NCBI GenBank assembly: GCA_963969595.1
Contig: OZ018413.1
Span: 6,476,711-6,540,710, forward strand
Direction: 5' to 3'
Length of the DNA stretch: 64,000 bases
DNA from: Neckera pumila
Lineage: Eukaryota; Streptophyta; Bryopsida; Hypnales; Neckeraceae
Shown: one piece after another, positions 1 through 11,896 of the stretch
Layout: the number at the start of each line of letters is the position of its first letter
Numbering within the stretch: position 1 is the stretch's first letter
Made by a program: the position numbers and the translations under genes
Notes under the pieces: generated by a model
Database searches by the model: none
What the model saw: the letters and a program-made list of their open reading frames with translations, nothing else
Told to the model about the DNA's origin: nothing

Positions 1-2331
1 GTGCCATTGAATTAAATTTGGAGGGACATCAGGGTATTTGCTTGTTTTTGTCCGAACTAGAGAAATTTGGCCCAAATAAGAAAGCATTGGTGTGAAGATT
101 GGAATGCCCAAGGTATCATAAAACTAGAAAGTTCACAATGGTAGAATTGGTACAATCGGTGAGAAAGATGAAAGGAGCAGTTAGTCTCAACACAATGATT
201 TTCATTCATCTGTTTGTTGGGGTTGTTCAAGTGTAGACAACGTTTTCAAGGTACAATAGTTTCTTGTTGCACACGGAGGAGAAACACTTAAGAGGAATAC
301 ATTTCTTGGACCACTAATTTCAATGGTTGAATGACAAAAAAAATTTGATGAGATTATGAGTGAACTAAGAAAAATGCAATCCAAGTGGCTTTGTAATTTT
401 TTGACACTTTAGTCTTGAACCCTAATGCCTCAACCTTCATTGGTTGCTTTAAAAAAATCCTTGTTTCTCATTGGTTGCTTTCAAAATGTTGATTGTGTGG
501 TTTGGAGTCTTAAAGGTGGTCATTCAAGGCCATTTTTTATGCATTGGAGAATGGAAAATGATTCTTTTCAGTGTTCTACCTTATGTAAATTCCAATAGAA
601 TTGTTGTCCTCTATGTTTCCCAAATGACAATTGAATATGGAACCAAATCCCTATCCTACACTATAATATATAGCAATGTTGAAATTTTTAGATCTTTAAA
701 CATATTGTGTGTATGATATGATTTTATTTTACTTACTTACAATAATTTTAACTATTTTGAAGGTTTTTGAACATATAAAAGGTATTTAATTTAACCTCTG
801 AAAAATAAAACGAAATAATTTTCACTCATATTTAGTGATTAGATTTAGAACTTATAGAAAACTATATTGAGCATATGGTCTTAGTATGCACCTTAAAGCA
901 GGGTTGTCTTCTTGAACATTGCGACGAGCGCGACAACTAGACGTCACATGCCGTCTTACACAGCCCTTGCGACATCTAATAGAATAAATGTCCAGTTAAC
1001 TTTAAAATAAATCATCAAAAATACACAATTTTGACATATTAAAGTTTCATTTTAATATTGTGCATCAATTTCATGAATACATATTATATCCTAAATTTAA
1101 ATTCATAATTATAGTGAGATTTAAAAAAAAAGTAGATGTGAAGATGCAATTAAACGATGGGATGCAAGGCCCGTTCAACACTTTGTTTTATACAACATGC
1201 GACATCAGACGTCCTACATGATACCAAATTCCACTAGCATATCAGACAAGACAACCCTGCCTTAAAGTGAGCATTTCCAAACCTATGCAACAAATTATGA
1301 AAATTGATAACAAGATGCTTCAAGAACACCAAATAAGACACTCTTGCACTTAGCCAAGTACATTGACTATACACTCAATTGGTTGCTAAACTGCGTGTTT
1401 CAAAACTATAATATCTCTAATTTTTCTAAGTGTATACGTAGATGATGGATTGTATCAAGCATTAATGCAAGCTTATTTCTAAATGCAGTTTCAGACATTA
1501 ATTATCCTTCATTCCAAACTTCTACACACATTATTTATACCATTGTGATCTCAAATACTCTTATTGCTTGTATGGTTTAGTCTTTTCTCATTATAAAATG
1601 CAATTACTTTAATATCACACTATTCACTTGCCAAATTTGAGTATACACCATCAACTACTACAATCACTCCGTGTTCAAAAAAACAAAATGTAGTGTATTT
1701 TCAATAGCTTGTCGTTTTTGGTTTATCTTTAATACAGTGCATTGAAAATACACTCCAAGCAAACACATACAAAATATCTACATGGTGCCAACAGTCCAAC
1801 ACTACTACATTTCCTACATTACATTGACATGTACTACTCTTTTATTGCGGCATTGCATCCTTTGGTCTCTATTAAAATCTGTATATCTATATCCTATATT
1901 GTGAAATCCTATTTACAATATTATATTTATTTACAAATTACATATAGAAAATATTATTACCAAAATGACATGTATGTACAAAAAAGGGAAATTTTCAAAT
2001 TTTTCATGATATCAATATCCATTGGGACAATAATGTTTGTGCTTGAACAAAGTCATTTGAAATTTTCTGTTGTCTTCTTTGACTCCCTTGCCATTGCACT
2101 TCTTTTCGGTATACTTTCAACAACAAGCCTTTTCCATTCAATCTAAGTAATAGTATAAAATGTTTCTGCCAAGTGCCAAAAGATCTTCCCATTTACACTA
2201 AATCCAACTATGTACATTATTTTAACTCAAAAGATATTTTAGAGTTCTTCATGAAATAAGGACACGGAATCTCATCAACCACTTTGAACAATCTATGAAT
2301 TGCAACACAAAAAATATGCTATTATTGTACT
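1..2331. other. Upstream flank of unit 1, no supported gene
   Basis: AT-rich non-coding DNA. The stretch near 90-240 matches 20,980-21,130 (start of unit 2), and parts recur near 20,280, 49,330 and 54,950, so it marks the edge of a duplicated segment. The stretch 430-700 matches 55,040-56,240 of unit 3, where a transposon interrupts it. Short open frames here have no recognisable domains. Confidence 0.6.
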
Positions 2332-3253
2332 TTAACCCCTAAAGGTTTTTGACTATGTTTTCACCAAAACCGCTCCAAAACTGCCATTTCTAATACAAGT
2401 ACCAAATTTTAGAAAAAAAAAACATTTTTGAACACATGTAATCGTAGGAACTTGTAGTTAAATGGTTTAAAAAGATGTCGAAAAAATTTCAGAATTTTCC
2501 ACCATGTAGATTGCAAGATAATAGCGTTTGAATTGACAAAAATCCTTTTTTAATCACTGCAAAAATCTGGGCAGCTGCCCTTTGCAAGGTCACATTTGTA
2601 TGAAAAAATGTCCAAAATGGTGGTTACTCTTTGAATTCATTCTTCAAGGCAAGCTGTCTACATGCTTGAAAATTTTCAAATCATTTGGAATTGTACAACA
2701 TATATGAAAAAATAGTAAGTAGGAAGAAGTAGGGAATGACTCAAAATACTAAATTGTCAAGAATTTAATTATGGAACTGAAAAATGCCAATTTCAGCAGT
2801 TGTAATGTTGTAATAAACAATATATACCCAATGCTTTTTGTTTTTTTCAAAAATATTGAAAATTGAGTTAGATAAAGGACTTCAAAGTTTATTTTAGAGT
2901 TGAGATTCCATATTTTAGAGTTATGACTTGTTAATCCAAATGGAATGATTTAAAGCTTTTCAAATATATATAAATCTATAAAACAAATTTCAAATTTTAA
3001 TTTTTCAAAAAAGTGTTTTTTAAATAATTTTTTTGAGCTGCCCGGGCTGCTCACCGAACGCGGAAAATTACATATCATGCAATAACTTTTAACCCATAAA
3101 GTCAAAAGTTATGAAAATTGTAGGGCCTTGAAGCTACTCCTTGGGCACATCTTGTGTGAAAATTTCAAAGAAAAAAACAAAATTTCCATTCGTAGTGAGC
3201 TTCCCAAAGTCGCTATGTTGCCAAAAAATGGTATTTGGTCCTTTAGAGGTTAA
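2332..3253. mobile_element. TTAA-target inverted-repeat element (piggyBac-like, non-coding), copy 1
   Basis: TTAA at 2332-2335 and at 3250-3253 flank an element that starts CCCCTAAAGG and ends CCTTTAGAGG. Homologous DNA in unit 2 (about 21,217-21,280) runs through the site without the element and shows a single TTAT at the junction. There is no coding capacity. Internal sequence matches the copies at 46,067-47,001 (opposite orientation) and 47,328-48,013. Confidence 0.75.
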
Positions 3254-4196
3254 TCCAGCTAAAATTGAAAATAGTGTCATACTTGAATTCCAATATGTTT
3301 TGTCTTCCATTTAATATCAAGTTTTATAAAGTTAAAACAAAGCATTCAAACTTCACATGTACAAGTTGCTCAATCAGATGCAAATACAATATGACAAATT
3401 TTCACAATATTAATATTCACTAAATGAACAATTATCATAATATTATTATATCTCTTTTGCTTCAAAGAATGAAAGAAGTCCCTAGGGCTCAAAATCATTC
3501 CTAAGAAGACCTATTATAATGTTTCTTGCATTAGATTTAATAAAAATCATGTGTCTTGGAAAAAAATATTCTTATTGCTTTGGAAAGCTTATTTTATAGT
3601 GACATATGGAGTGTGACATTACAGAGGTGGAGTGAATCTTTGATTCAATATACAAATTGGATTCTTGGATGTGGTAGGTTACTTACACCCCATGGATGAC
3701 CTGTACATAACGAGGCTCTCCAAAGATAAAAATCAATCCACCAATTGTTGAAAAACCAACATTCATTCCAATTGCATCCACTCCGCTTGGATTGGAATTT
3801 TGATTTGAAAAAATATCAAAGTTGATAGGGTCCACTTTGTACTGATAGAGTTCACTTTGTACTGAGAGAGTCCAAATTTTTGGAGTTTTAATATTGAAAA
3901 TTATAGAATTCAACATTGTCTATTGGTTAACATGCACGTTCAAAGTCTAACATAATATGTTCATAGTTGCTGAGATTTCTATGTCAGTTGAAAACAATCT
4001 AGAGATTCTTAACCTTTAAAGATTGAGCTTATATATAGATGTTTTTTCAAACTTCATTTTACGAGTATCTATGAATATGTTCTTTTGCATTTATTTTTTA
4101 GAGGTGTGATTACATATCTTCTATTTGTTATAAAAATTCACATTATTTGTTAAAAATTTGAAATTGTCATGATTTTTTAAATAAAAATGAAGCAAT
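3254..4196. other. Unit 1 upstream flank, no gene seen
   Basis: AT-rich DNA paralogous to about 21,260-21,710 and 22,460-22,960 in unit 2, and in part to 58,190-58,440 in unit 3. No coding frame is supported. Confidence 0.6.
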
Positions 4197-4199
4197 TCA

Positions 4200-4400
4200 C
4201 ACTATAAGCAACCCCCATTTTAGGTGACAAGCCCTAATTTCATAACATCATTGTTGACATAAAAACATTGGATTGTCAATATTGATGTTACGTTGTACAT
4301 TGTTGTTGACATAAAATTTTTGTATTGTCAACATTGACATCACCTAAAATCTGTCATAAAAAATTGGGCTCGTCATCTAAAACAAGGGGTTCTTATAGTG
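4200..4400. mobile_element. CACTA-type MITE
   Basis: A 201-bp element with about 35-bp terminal inverted repeats starting CACTATAAGCAACCCC (left) and CACTATAAGAACCCC (right, reverse complement). It is flanked by the 3-bp direct repeat TCA (4197-4199 and 4401-4403). CACTA ends plus a 3-bp target duplication are the hallmark of the CACTA (En/Spm) superfamily. No coding capacity. Confidence 0.8.
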
Positions 4401-4403
4401 TCA

Positions 4404-6332
4404 TATCATATCCAATTAGTATTCAAAATGTTTCAAAATCTCTTCCAATTTATATAATAGTGTTGAATATTATGGTGGATTTTTTTTATTGTACCATTCT
4501 AAAATTATAAAGATCTAAATTCTATAGATATATATTCATTTTTTCAAATTGCTAGTAAATATTTTAGAATTTATTCTATATTCTAAGTAGAATTACAAAT
4601 GAGTAGTTATAGAATATCAATGAAAAATTTGATTTCTAGTAGAAATCTAATTTTTTCAAGCCTTCATTATTTGTGTAAAAAGTCTCGATCTCAAAATTGA
4701 ACCCGAGAACCTTCAATTGGAAGTCACTAATACGGTGGAATACTAGTATTTGAAAATTTATACTATTTCTATTGTAATATTTTAATTTTTCTCTCCATGA
4801 AAAAATACTCATTTTGGTGTCTCAAATTATACAAAGAAATTACAAACATTTGACTAGAGAAAGAGAGAAAATCACAAAAATTAAGATCCATTGCTAATTG
4901 AGGCCCTTCATTGCATAGTCAATTCCACATTAAATTTAAAACTAACTATATATTATAAAAATTATTAGAGAAAATAAATGTATTAAATTCTTAAATAAAA
5001 GAATTTTGGGACAAATAAATTACAATCACAATTAGAAGGCTCTAGAAGTTGCTTTAAATCCACTACAATCTATCATTGATTTATCACTAACTTATTCTCA
5101 ACCTACAAGATGTTTGCTTTTTTAGGTTCTAAAAAGCAATTTAGAACCAAAGCACACCGCTGTACATTGGTGAGCATAGCACATTCCTTGGGGTTGTAGG
5201 TGTCAAGTTGTTCTTGACATAGATTAGAGAAAAAAATAATAGTCTACATTTCAAATTTTAATCACATTTTGTCCTCCTTTCTTAGAGTTCAAATTTTATA
5301 GTTAACTTTAAGTTTGGTGAAGAATTCACTTTGAAGGAAAGGTCAAAGTGGAAAATGGATCTTTTTATCTTTGACTCTCTCTCTCAATTATCTAGATATA
5401 GATTGAACATTTAAAGACATCTTTCTGTTTTAGATATAGGTTGAACACTTGAAGACATCTTTTTGTTTTGGATATAGGTGAACACTTGAAGACATCTTTC
5501 TGTTTTGGATATTGATTTATAAACTTACCGAGTTATGGATTTCCTTCAAATTTTGCTAAATTATTTACAAAACAAAATCTGCATAAGTTACGTGAATGCA
5601 ACTTGCTATAAAAATATGTGAATACAATTTATTTATAACCTAATGTTTCTTGAATCTTGGCTTTATCTAAATAATCACACATAAGCATATATAATATAGT
5701 TGAAATCTCTAATATATGTTCATAATTTAGATCCAATTTTTTATATTAACAACATATAATTTCTTTGGAATTTTATGTTCTTTATTTTGTGAAACAAATA
5801 GTTGATGGTTGTACATAGTAGATCAGATTTGTAGCTCAAATTTTATTCATATAGTATCTTATAGATGCACAATAAAATATAATGAATTTATGCTTCAACT
5901 GTCAACAAGATCCAAGGCAATTCAACAATAAGATATGTTTGAATGAGTTATTAGTAGAATCTATATTTTAATGATTACATCTAAATTATTCTAGCTAAAT
6001 TTGTAACAACTTATGAACACTTTGTTCAAAACTTGCACCATGAATGGGCATTATTTTGAATTTAATACCATAATGTTTTTATTTTTTTTAGAATGGATGG
6101 TTAAATATACAAATATATGACTTGAAAATAGAAATAAAGGTCTATACAATTTTGAAGTATAATAAGTAGAAGATGCCTTGTAATATCTATACAAGAAAAA
6201 TAGAGACGAAAAAATACTTTGACATTTGTATTCCAAAGAGTTTTGTTAATCCTGAATCCCTAAATTCCCAAGAGTCTCCTTCAAGGACACTTGTAGGTTT
6301 AAATTTATTTTGATTACATGGACCATAGGCCT
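4404..6332. other. Unit 1 upstream flank, no gene seen
   Basis: AT-rich non-coding DNA with paralogous stretches in unit 2 (22.8-23.4 kb) and unit 3 (59.4-60.97 kb). Three imperfect tandem copies of a motif around 'gacatctttctgttt' lie at 5,400-5,510. Nothing gene-like is seen. Confidence 0.6.
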
Positions 6333-6784
6333 TTAATCCTTAAATGATGGATTGGTGACCGTGGAAATCATCCATTTTGAAACCATGGGAATGACTGGTC
6401 TGAAAAATCCAAAAGCATTCATTGGAATCCAAAGTATTGTAAAAAATCTCTCCTTCTCACATACAATTTTGTGGATGAAGAGTTGCACTTTTGTCCTACA
6501 TTAAGAGATTCTTTGTCTCCCATCGGATACCAAACAGCCACCTTGATGTTTAAGGATTAAAGGATGATCTAGTGACCAAGGAAATCATCCTTTTGGATAC
6601 CATGGGAATCATTGGCTTAAAAAAAATGAAAAAACAATCATTGGAGGTCAAACTATTGTAGAAGGCTTGTCCTTTTCGCAACAAAATTCTAAGGATGAAT
6701 AGTTGCACTTCTACCCTAAGTACACAAAAGGATTCTTTGCCTTTCATCAAACACATAATGTCTGTGGCGTCATTTAATAGTTAA
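6333..6784. mobile_element. Tandem pair of TTAA-flanked inverted-repeat elements
   Basis: TTAA at 6333-6336 followed by TCCTTAAATGATGG, and TCATTTAATAG then TTAA at 6781-6784, form inverted ends. Near 6,547-6,562 a matching internal end divides the element into two direct, diverged copies of about 225 bp sharing GGAAATCATCC and GTTGCACTT blocks. Unit 3 (about 60,957-60,990) lacks the insertion. Related to the element at 23,420-24,200. Confidence 0.55.
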
Positions 6785-6847
6785 GTATGTTGAATTGCTT
6801 ATTTTGATGATTCTTAGTCACCTAAAAGGCATACACACGTATGCAGG

Positions 6848-6853
6848 CACGTG
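6848..6853. promoter_or_regulatory. G-box (CACGTG) at the start of the unit 1 leader
   Basis: A palindromic CACGTG inside a block (GGCACGTGGAACT...CCATAGGCCGGGGAAA) conserved at the head of all three leaders: 24,282-24,287 is identical and 61,036-61,041 is CACATG. G-boxes bind bZIP and bHLH factors in plants. A promoter role here is inferred from conservation and position. Confidence 0.4.
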
Positions 6854-7489
6854 GAACTCAGCCATAGGCCGGGGAAATTCTTATCCTGCAGTACAAATCG
6901 TGCCAATCAATGGAGCGGCTCGCTGTACCTTTGCGGCCCTTTGTACCTTTGTATGGCCTTGGTTGTACCCATTTCATTTGTTTTTAAAACAAAAAAAAAC
7001 AAAAAAACTTGTTGTCTAATATTAATCTTCATGAGGTCCGCTTGCAATGGATGGTACCATACTAGGGGTAGTCACACCTTCTCGTTTCCTTGAAGGTTGA
7101 GAGGATGTGGAGAGGAAAGTGGAGCCAATGAGAGCCCATTCTCCATGAAGAAGGTGTGACACCACGAGTGCCCTAGCTTCAGACCACGAGTGCAGCTTTG
7201 TCTTTTCGGAAACAAAGAGGACGACAGTTCTACTGGAATTTGAGTAGGTCTGCGAGAAGCAAGTTGTACGCAAAATCAGGACCTGAACTGACCACGTGAA
7301 CAGATGAATGAAAATCATCGCGTTCAGGCTGTCCATGACTTTCATCGTTCCCACTGGCTGCAAACTTCTGTCGGTAAATTTCTTCGCTTTCGTGTCAGGG
7401 TTTCACTAGAAATCTTCGAGCATTTGTGTCCATCGTCTCTTGCTTAGTCGTTACGAGGGTTGCGGAGGATCCTCGATGAGTTCACGGTT

Positions 7490-8100
7490 GGTTTTGTTTT
7501 TGTCTCGCCTTCCGTTCTTCCTCATTCCTCAATTAAGCAAATCTTAGATACTCTCGTAAGCTGCTCGATCGAGAAAGCGTCAAGCTGTGTTGTCGAGTGG
7601 AAGGGTTTGTCTTCAGCTGCCGATTAGCTTATGGCCATGGCGCTCGCCTTTGATGGTATGTGACATCCTCTTCATGCTCGTACGTTCTAAGTTGTTATCG
7701 TTGTTGGTGTTGATCCCGTGCATAAAAACCTGGAACAGTGCTTTCTCTCCTTTCGAGTTGATCCTTGTCGTGTCACCACCATAGCTAGTTGAGGAGGTTA
7801 AGGTTTCAAAACAGTGGTTAAGCAACAGTTGCCCAGTTTAAGGTAGGAGCATCTAAGTCGCCATTTTTGCCGGTGAGCGTAGTTCCTAGTATGAGACTGG
7901 ATGAATTTCATATGATATTGTTGTCGAATGAAAGAGGATTCTATCGCACCAAGGAATTCGTTATTTGGACCCTGTATGCAAAAGTTATGACGGGTTAAAG
8001 TTATGTCGGTAAATGTTGTCAATTGTTTCTTTGACAGTAGTTTTCTGTTTGATTACACCAGCTGGACCTCTGATGTAGTGTCCCTACCTTACGGATCCAT
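7490..8100 (+). repeat. Leader module copy 1a
   Basis: One of six copies of a roughly 600-bp module, two per unit. Landmarks in order: 'cttcagctgccgatcagctt', GGCCATGG, a GTATGT/GTGTGT donor, 'gaaaacctgga', 'tttcgggttgat', AG-GAGCATCT micro-exon, 'atcgcaccaagg', 'gcaaaagttatg'. Confidence 0.7.
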
Positions 8101-8329
8101 TTGCTTTGCGACAGAGTAGTAAATAGAAACAGAGTGTGTTTTAAGAACCTTGTTCTGAAGATTATTGGGTACCTGCAGACCTATGATCAGGTTTCGGGAA
8201 ATTGCTGGCGTTCTTTATTGCACTAAACACTGACTCCTATTTGTTTATGCATGCCAATAGTGTTCAGAATATCCTAACCAAGTCTGACTGTGTGCAGGTA
8301 TCGCAGGCTTTTGATTATGATTGTTGTGC

Positions 8330-8800
8330 TTCGCATCTATTTCCACGGTGTTTGTTTGTGGCTCACCTTTCGTTTTGGAATTCGATTTTCCTCAATTAAG
8401 CAAAGCTGAGATACTCTCCTCGGTTGCAAGCTGTGTTGTGGAGTGGGAGGGTTTGGCGTTCTTGTCTTCAGCTGCCGATCAGCTTATGGCCATGGTGCTC
8501 TTCTTTGATCGTATGTGACATCCTCTTCATGCTCGTTCTTAAATCGTTATCGTTGTTGATGTTGAGCGATGATTGTTGATCCCATGAAAACCTGGAGCAG
8601 TGCTTTCTCTCCTTTCGGGTTAATACTGTTCATTTCACCTTAGCTAGCTGAGTTCAAGGTGTCCATCCAGTGATAAGCAGAAGTTTTTCATTTTAAGGCA
8701 GGTGCATCTATGTCTCCACTTATTGTTGATAAGCACGATTCCAATCATGAGAGTGGTTAATTTTGGTCCATTTCATGTGTACTTGTTGGCAAATGAAAGA
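8330..8800 (+). repeat. Leader module copy 1b (3'-truncated)
   Basis: Second copy in unit 1. It keeps the ATGGCCATGG exon end (near 8487-8512, then GTATGT) and the GTGCATCT micro-exon, but the donor after the micro-exon reads GATAAG instead of GTAAG. It then breaks off after 'ggattccatcgcat' and continues into sequence matching 28,890 of unit 2. Confidence 0.6.
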
Positions 8801-8993
8801 GGATTCCATCGCATGAATTTTAGTCTAATCTGTTTTGCTCTCAAAACAGATTATTAGATTCAACTCAATGTCTTTAACGCTTTTTTCTTTTCTGGACCTC
8901 TTTAAGTGAGGATTTAAGTGAGGATGGTCTGTCTTGTTATGTTATGTCTTTGCATCCTAGGTATTGATGTCCAACTTTTGTTGTAGTGTGCAG

Positions 8994-9118
8994 GTTGATG
9001 ACATGCACACTCTAGCTTAAGGGGGGGTTTTGTACCTAGATTTTGGAGCTTCTTTACACTGTGGAAGAGGAGGAACCTTTGAAGAGTCCTTTTGCTGTAC
9101 TTTTTGAGGCAGGAGAGG
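8994..9118 (+). other. Exon-like block before the unit 1 kinase, start codon absent
   Basis: Bounded by AG (8992-8993) and GT (9119-9120). The frame GTG GAA GAG GAG GAA CCT from 9061 reads VEEEEPLKSPFAVLFEAGE and ends in phase 1, matching the phase of the kinase exon at 9355. The homologous exon at 27,711-27,838 has ATG where this one has GTG, and a TAG lies upstream in frame, so as a coding exon it has lost its start. Confidence 0.4.
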
Positions 9119-9354
9119 GTAATGCTCATGCCATTTCAAGTAGCATCCTCTTTGTTCAGTTTTGGTTAATTGAATTGAGCTAGTTGTAAATGTACATGCT
9201 TAGTAAGATCAATATACTAGAAAAAGCTTCCTTGAATTGGCCAAATAAGGTAAGGATCTATTCCAATTGATGCATTTAGTTTGCATTTAGTACATTTGTT
9301 GATGCTTAATGTGTATGGTGTTTAATCTTGCAAAATGCAATTGAATGTGTGCAG

Positions 9355-11558
9355 TAGTTTATGTTGATGCAATGGAGAGCCTGGACTTATGCTTGAAGCT
9401 TTTGCAAGATTGTCTTGAGTGCGGAAGATGCCTTCTCCAAATTTTAACATAGAGCATGCGGATATCTTGTTGATAAACTTGATGTGGTTGTTCAAGTTGC
9501 AAGGTCCTTCTTTGAGGTATCTGGTTCCCAACATTGTCGTCTTGATTCTTCTTGGAATGTTACCAAGTGGGTTGGAATCTTCAAGCTCTTGGTGGCTTTG
9601 GGAAAGCAAATTGAGGACTTCATTGTTGAATGCTCGAAATCTGCTTGGGTGGAAGTTGCAATGACCTTTACAAATGTGATAGAGTATGTGTCATCTTTGG
9701 GATTCAATTTGGAGTTGTGCAAGGTTTTGTTATCGAAAGGTGAATGTGCAACAATATACCAAGGCTTGACTTGGATTGAAGTGGATACCCTTAAAAATGC
9801 TAAAGTTGAAATGGTGAGTTCGAAGGCCATTGCGGATAAGGAGTATTTACTCAAGAAAGTGACATTAGCATTGGATACTTCAGATTTGGCAAAGTATCTT
9901 CTTCAAAGACTTGTGAATGTTCATCCCAATCCCACTTGTGATGAGGGCAATATTCTGGGCAACTTGTTTGCTTGGGTGGTCTCAGATAGGCATGAAGAGC
10001 AATGGGAGGGGTGCCTCAACTAGTGTATACAAGGCGATGTGGTTGGGAACCCCAGTTGCCAAGAAGACATTCTTTGGTCCAGAGAATCCATTTTTCTTGA
10101 AGGAAGTGGAAATCCTCTCCCAATTGTGCCATCCCAACATCACTTCCATGTTTTGTAGTGTGATGACCAAGAGGAGTTGTTCCATCCATCATGGAATTGA
10201 TGAATTGTGATTTGTTTGCCTTGATTCAAGAAAGATGTGGGGAATATAGTGATTCTCCTCCCTTCTCCATTCTTGAAGCAGTGGAGTTGATGCTTCAAAT
10301 TGGTGAAGGTGTGAATTACCTTCACACAAAAGGAATCATCCATAGGGATTTGAAGTCCAATAATATTCTTGTGAAGATGGTGAGAATTGCTGACATGGAG
10401 ATTGGGTATGTGCAAGCCAAAGTGGTGGATTTTGGTCTATCTAAAACGAAGGAGCAAAATGGCACATATTCCCAAATGACCTACAATGAAGGTGCCAATC
10501 GATGGATGGCTCCTAAATTGGTCAAACTAGGTGTGGATGATCCAAATTGCCTTGCAAAGAGTGGAGGGGTTCTCCATTACAAATTCAAGTGCAACATGTA
10601 TAGTTTTGTGATGGTGTTTGATGATTTTGACTGGGGATTTACCTTTCAAAGATGAATGGATGCCAAGGAAAATAAAGGAAATGGTGTTAAGGGGTGAGTG
10701 TTCGGCTTTGCATATTGATTATGGGTCAAAATGAGCTATTAGGAGTCACTCAAGCCATGTCCCTTGTTCCTTTTGGAGTTCCTTTTGAGATTTTAATAGA
10801 ATGTTCTACTCAAAATCTTTATCAATGTTATCAATATTAGTCCTAAAAATTATCTAGAGTTGTTAACAATGACAACTTCTATTCAAAATGCCATCACTTT
10901 CAATAGAAAAGTTTCTAAATCATCTAGTTTTAAATTCAACAAAGGAGTAAAAAGCATTGGTTACATGAGTTTTTTTGTCCTTAATTGAGATGAATTGTGC
11001 ACATCATAGACTATAAGGTGGGTACACCCAAAACTGCCACAAATTGGTACTGTGCTTAGTTACTGTTACTAGGCTGGTCAGATTTTCATATTGCCTTGTT
11101 GGCAAGTAAAAGGAGGTTCCAGCGCACCAAAAAACGTAGCATTTGGATACTATATGCAAAAGTTATTAAGGAATAAAGTTTGGTTCTAAAAGCGTTTCTT
11201 CCACATAGGTACAGAGCTGATTTTGGAGATGTACAGAGAGTATAGATGGCGGTTTAAGGTCAGTGGCGCATTTGGGTGTATCCACCTTATATCATTCAAG
11301 TATGACACTATTCCATTTATGATCAAGGAAGCATGATTTTTTAGTATAAATCCAAGAAAAAATGAGCTCTATAAACAATTATGGTCCCCAAAAGGAGTGG
11401 TTACGGGCTTGAGTGGCTCCTAATAGCTCGTTTGGACCCTTGTCCAGTTATACTCAAGGCTTTGATTGAGAAATGTTGGATTGGCAATCCTAAAGAGCGT
11501 CCCACTTTTGCCACCATCTGCTCAACACTCAAATACTTGAAATATATGTTGATGAGAG
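9355..11558 (+). pseudogene. Broken TKL-type kinase exon (unit 1 paralogue)
   Basis: Homologous throughout to the intact exon at 29,413-30,903; ATG at 9372. It carries several disruptions relative to that copy: a 4-bp deletion near 9418, a net 2-bp loss near 10,000-10,015 that also damages the Gly-rich loop, a 1-bp insertion near 10,185, a 2-bp loss near 10,617, and a 717-bp transposon-like insertion at 10,723-11,439. Motifs still visible across frames include PVAKKTFF (ATP-site Lys), HRDLKSNN (catalytic loop) and VVDFGLS (DFG). The APE motif reads APK. The 3' donor (AGAG|GTACTT, GT at 11,559-11,560) and downstream acceptor (AG at 11,895-11,896) are preserved. It cannot encode a full kinase as read and is inferred to be an inactivated tandem duplicate. 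Confidence 0.85.
10723..11439. mobile_element. Foldback/MITE-like insertion inside the kinase pseudogene
   Basis: A 717-bp insertion absent from the intact paralogue, where ATTGATTGTCC is continuous. Ends GGGTCAAAATGAGCTATTAG and GGGTCCAAACGAGCTATTAG (right end reverse-complemented) form inverted repeats of about 34 bp, extending more weakly to about 65 bp. A second inverted pair lies inside (11,009-11,036 against 11,263-11,290). Flanks TTAT (10,719-10,722) and TTGT (11,440-11,443) suggest a 4-bp target duplication with one change. The segment 11,092-11,185 resembles the leader modules ('gcgcacca', 'gcaaaagttat'). Superfamily unassigned. Confidence 0.75.
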
Positions 11559-11896
11559 GTACTTTTCTTGTATCTACAATTATGGATTTATCCAAGATGC
11601 ATGTGTCCTTTATGAATACTAGTGATCTTTAAGGTTTTTTTCATGAAAAATTTAGAGCTTTTAAATAGTAGTCTATAAGATTATTTAGCAATGCCTTAGT
11701 TAGTCTAAAGAGTTACTTTGGATTTAGTAGTGTATATGTGACATTGTTTTGGAAGGAATAGAAGTTAGGTTAGATTATACACCTTTAGAAAGATTAAGTT
11801 ACTTGGTAGAGATTGTAAACATCATGTGCATGCCAACCTTGAAGTTTGATGTTCCATCTTGTTGATTGACCACTGTCATTTTATGCATATATCCAG

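Larger units (their letters stand above)
6830..9354 (+). other. 5' leader region of the unit 1 kinase-LRR pseudogene
   Basis: GC-richer than its surroundings and paralogous to 24.2-29.4 kb and 61.0-63.2 kb. It contains two copies of a leader module (7,490-8,100 and 8,330-8,800). The first has a start-codon-bearing exon-like end (ATGs at 7631 and 7637, donor after 7655) and a 26-nt AG/GT-bounded micro-exon (7847-7872). An AG/GT-bounded exon-like block follows at 8994-9118. Compared with unit 2, about 1.3 kb or more of internal leader is missing. No ORF longer than about 110 codons here is convincing, so it is probably 5' UTR, small exons and introns. Confidence 0.55.

Noticed and set aside
1742..2146. 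134-codon plus-strand frame upstream of unit 1
   Set aside because: AT-rich chance frame with biased composition, no homologous frame in units 2 or 3, no domain.
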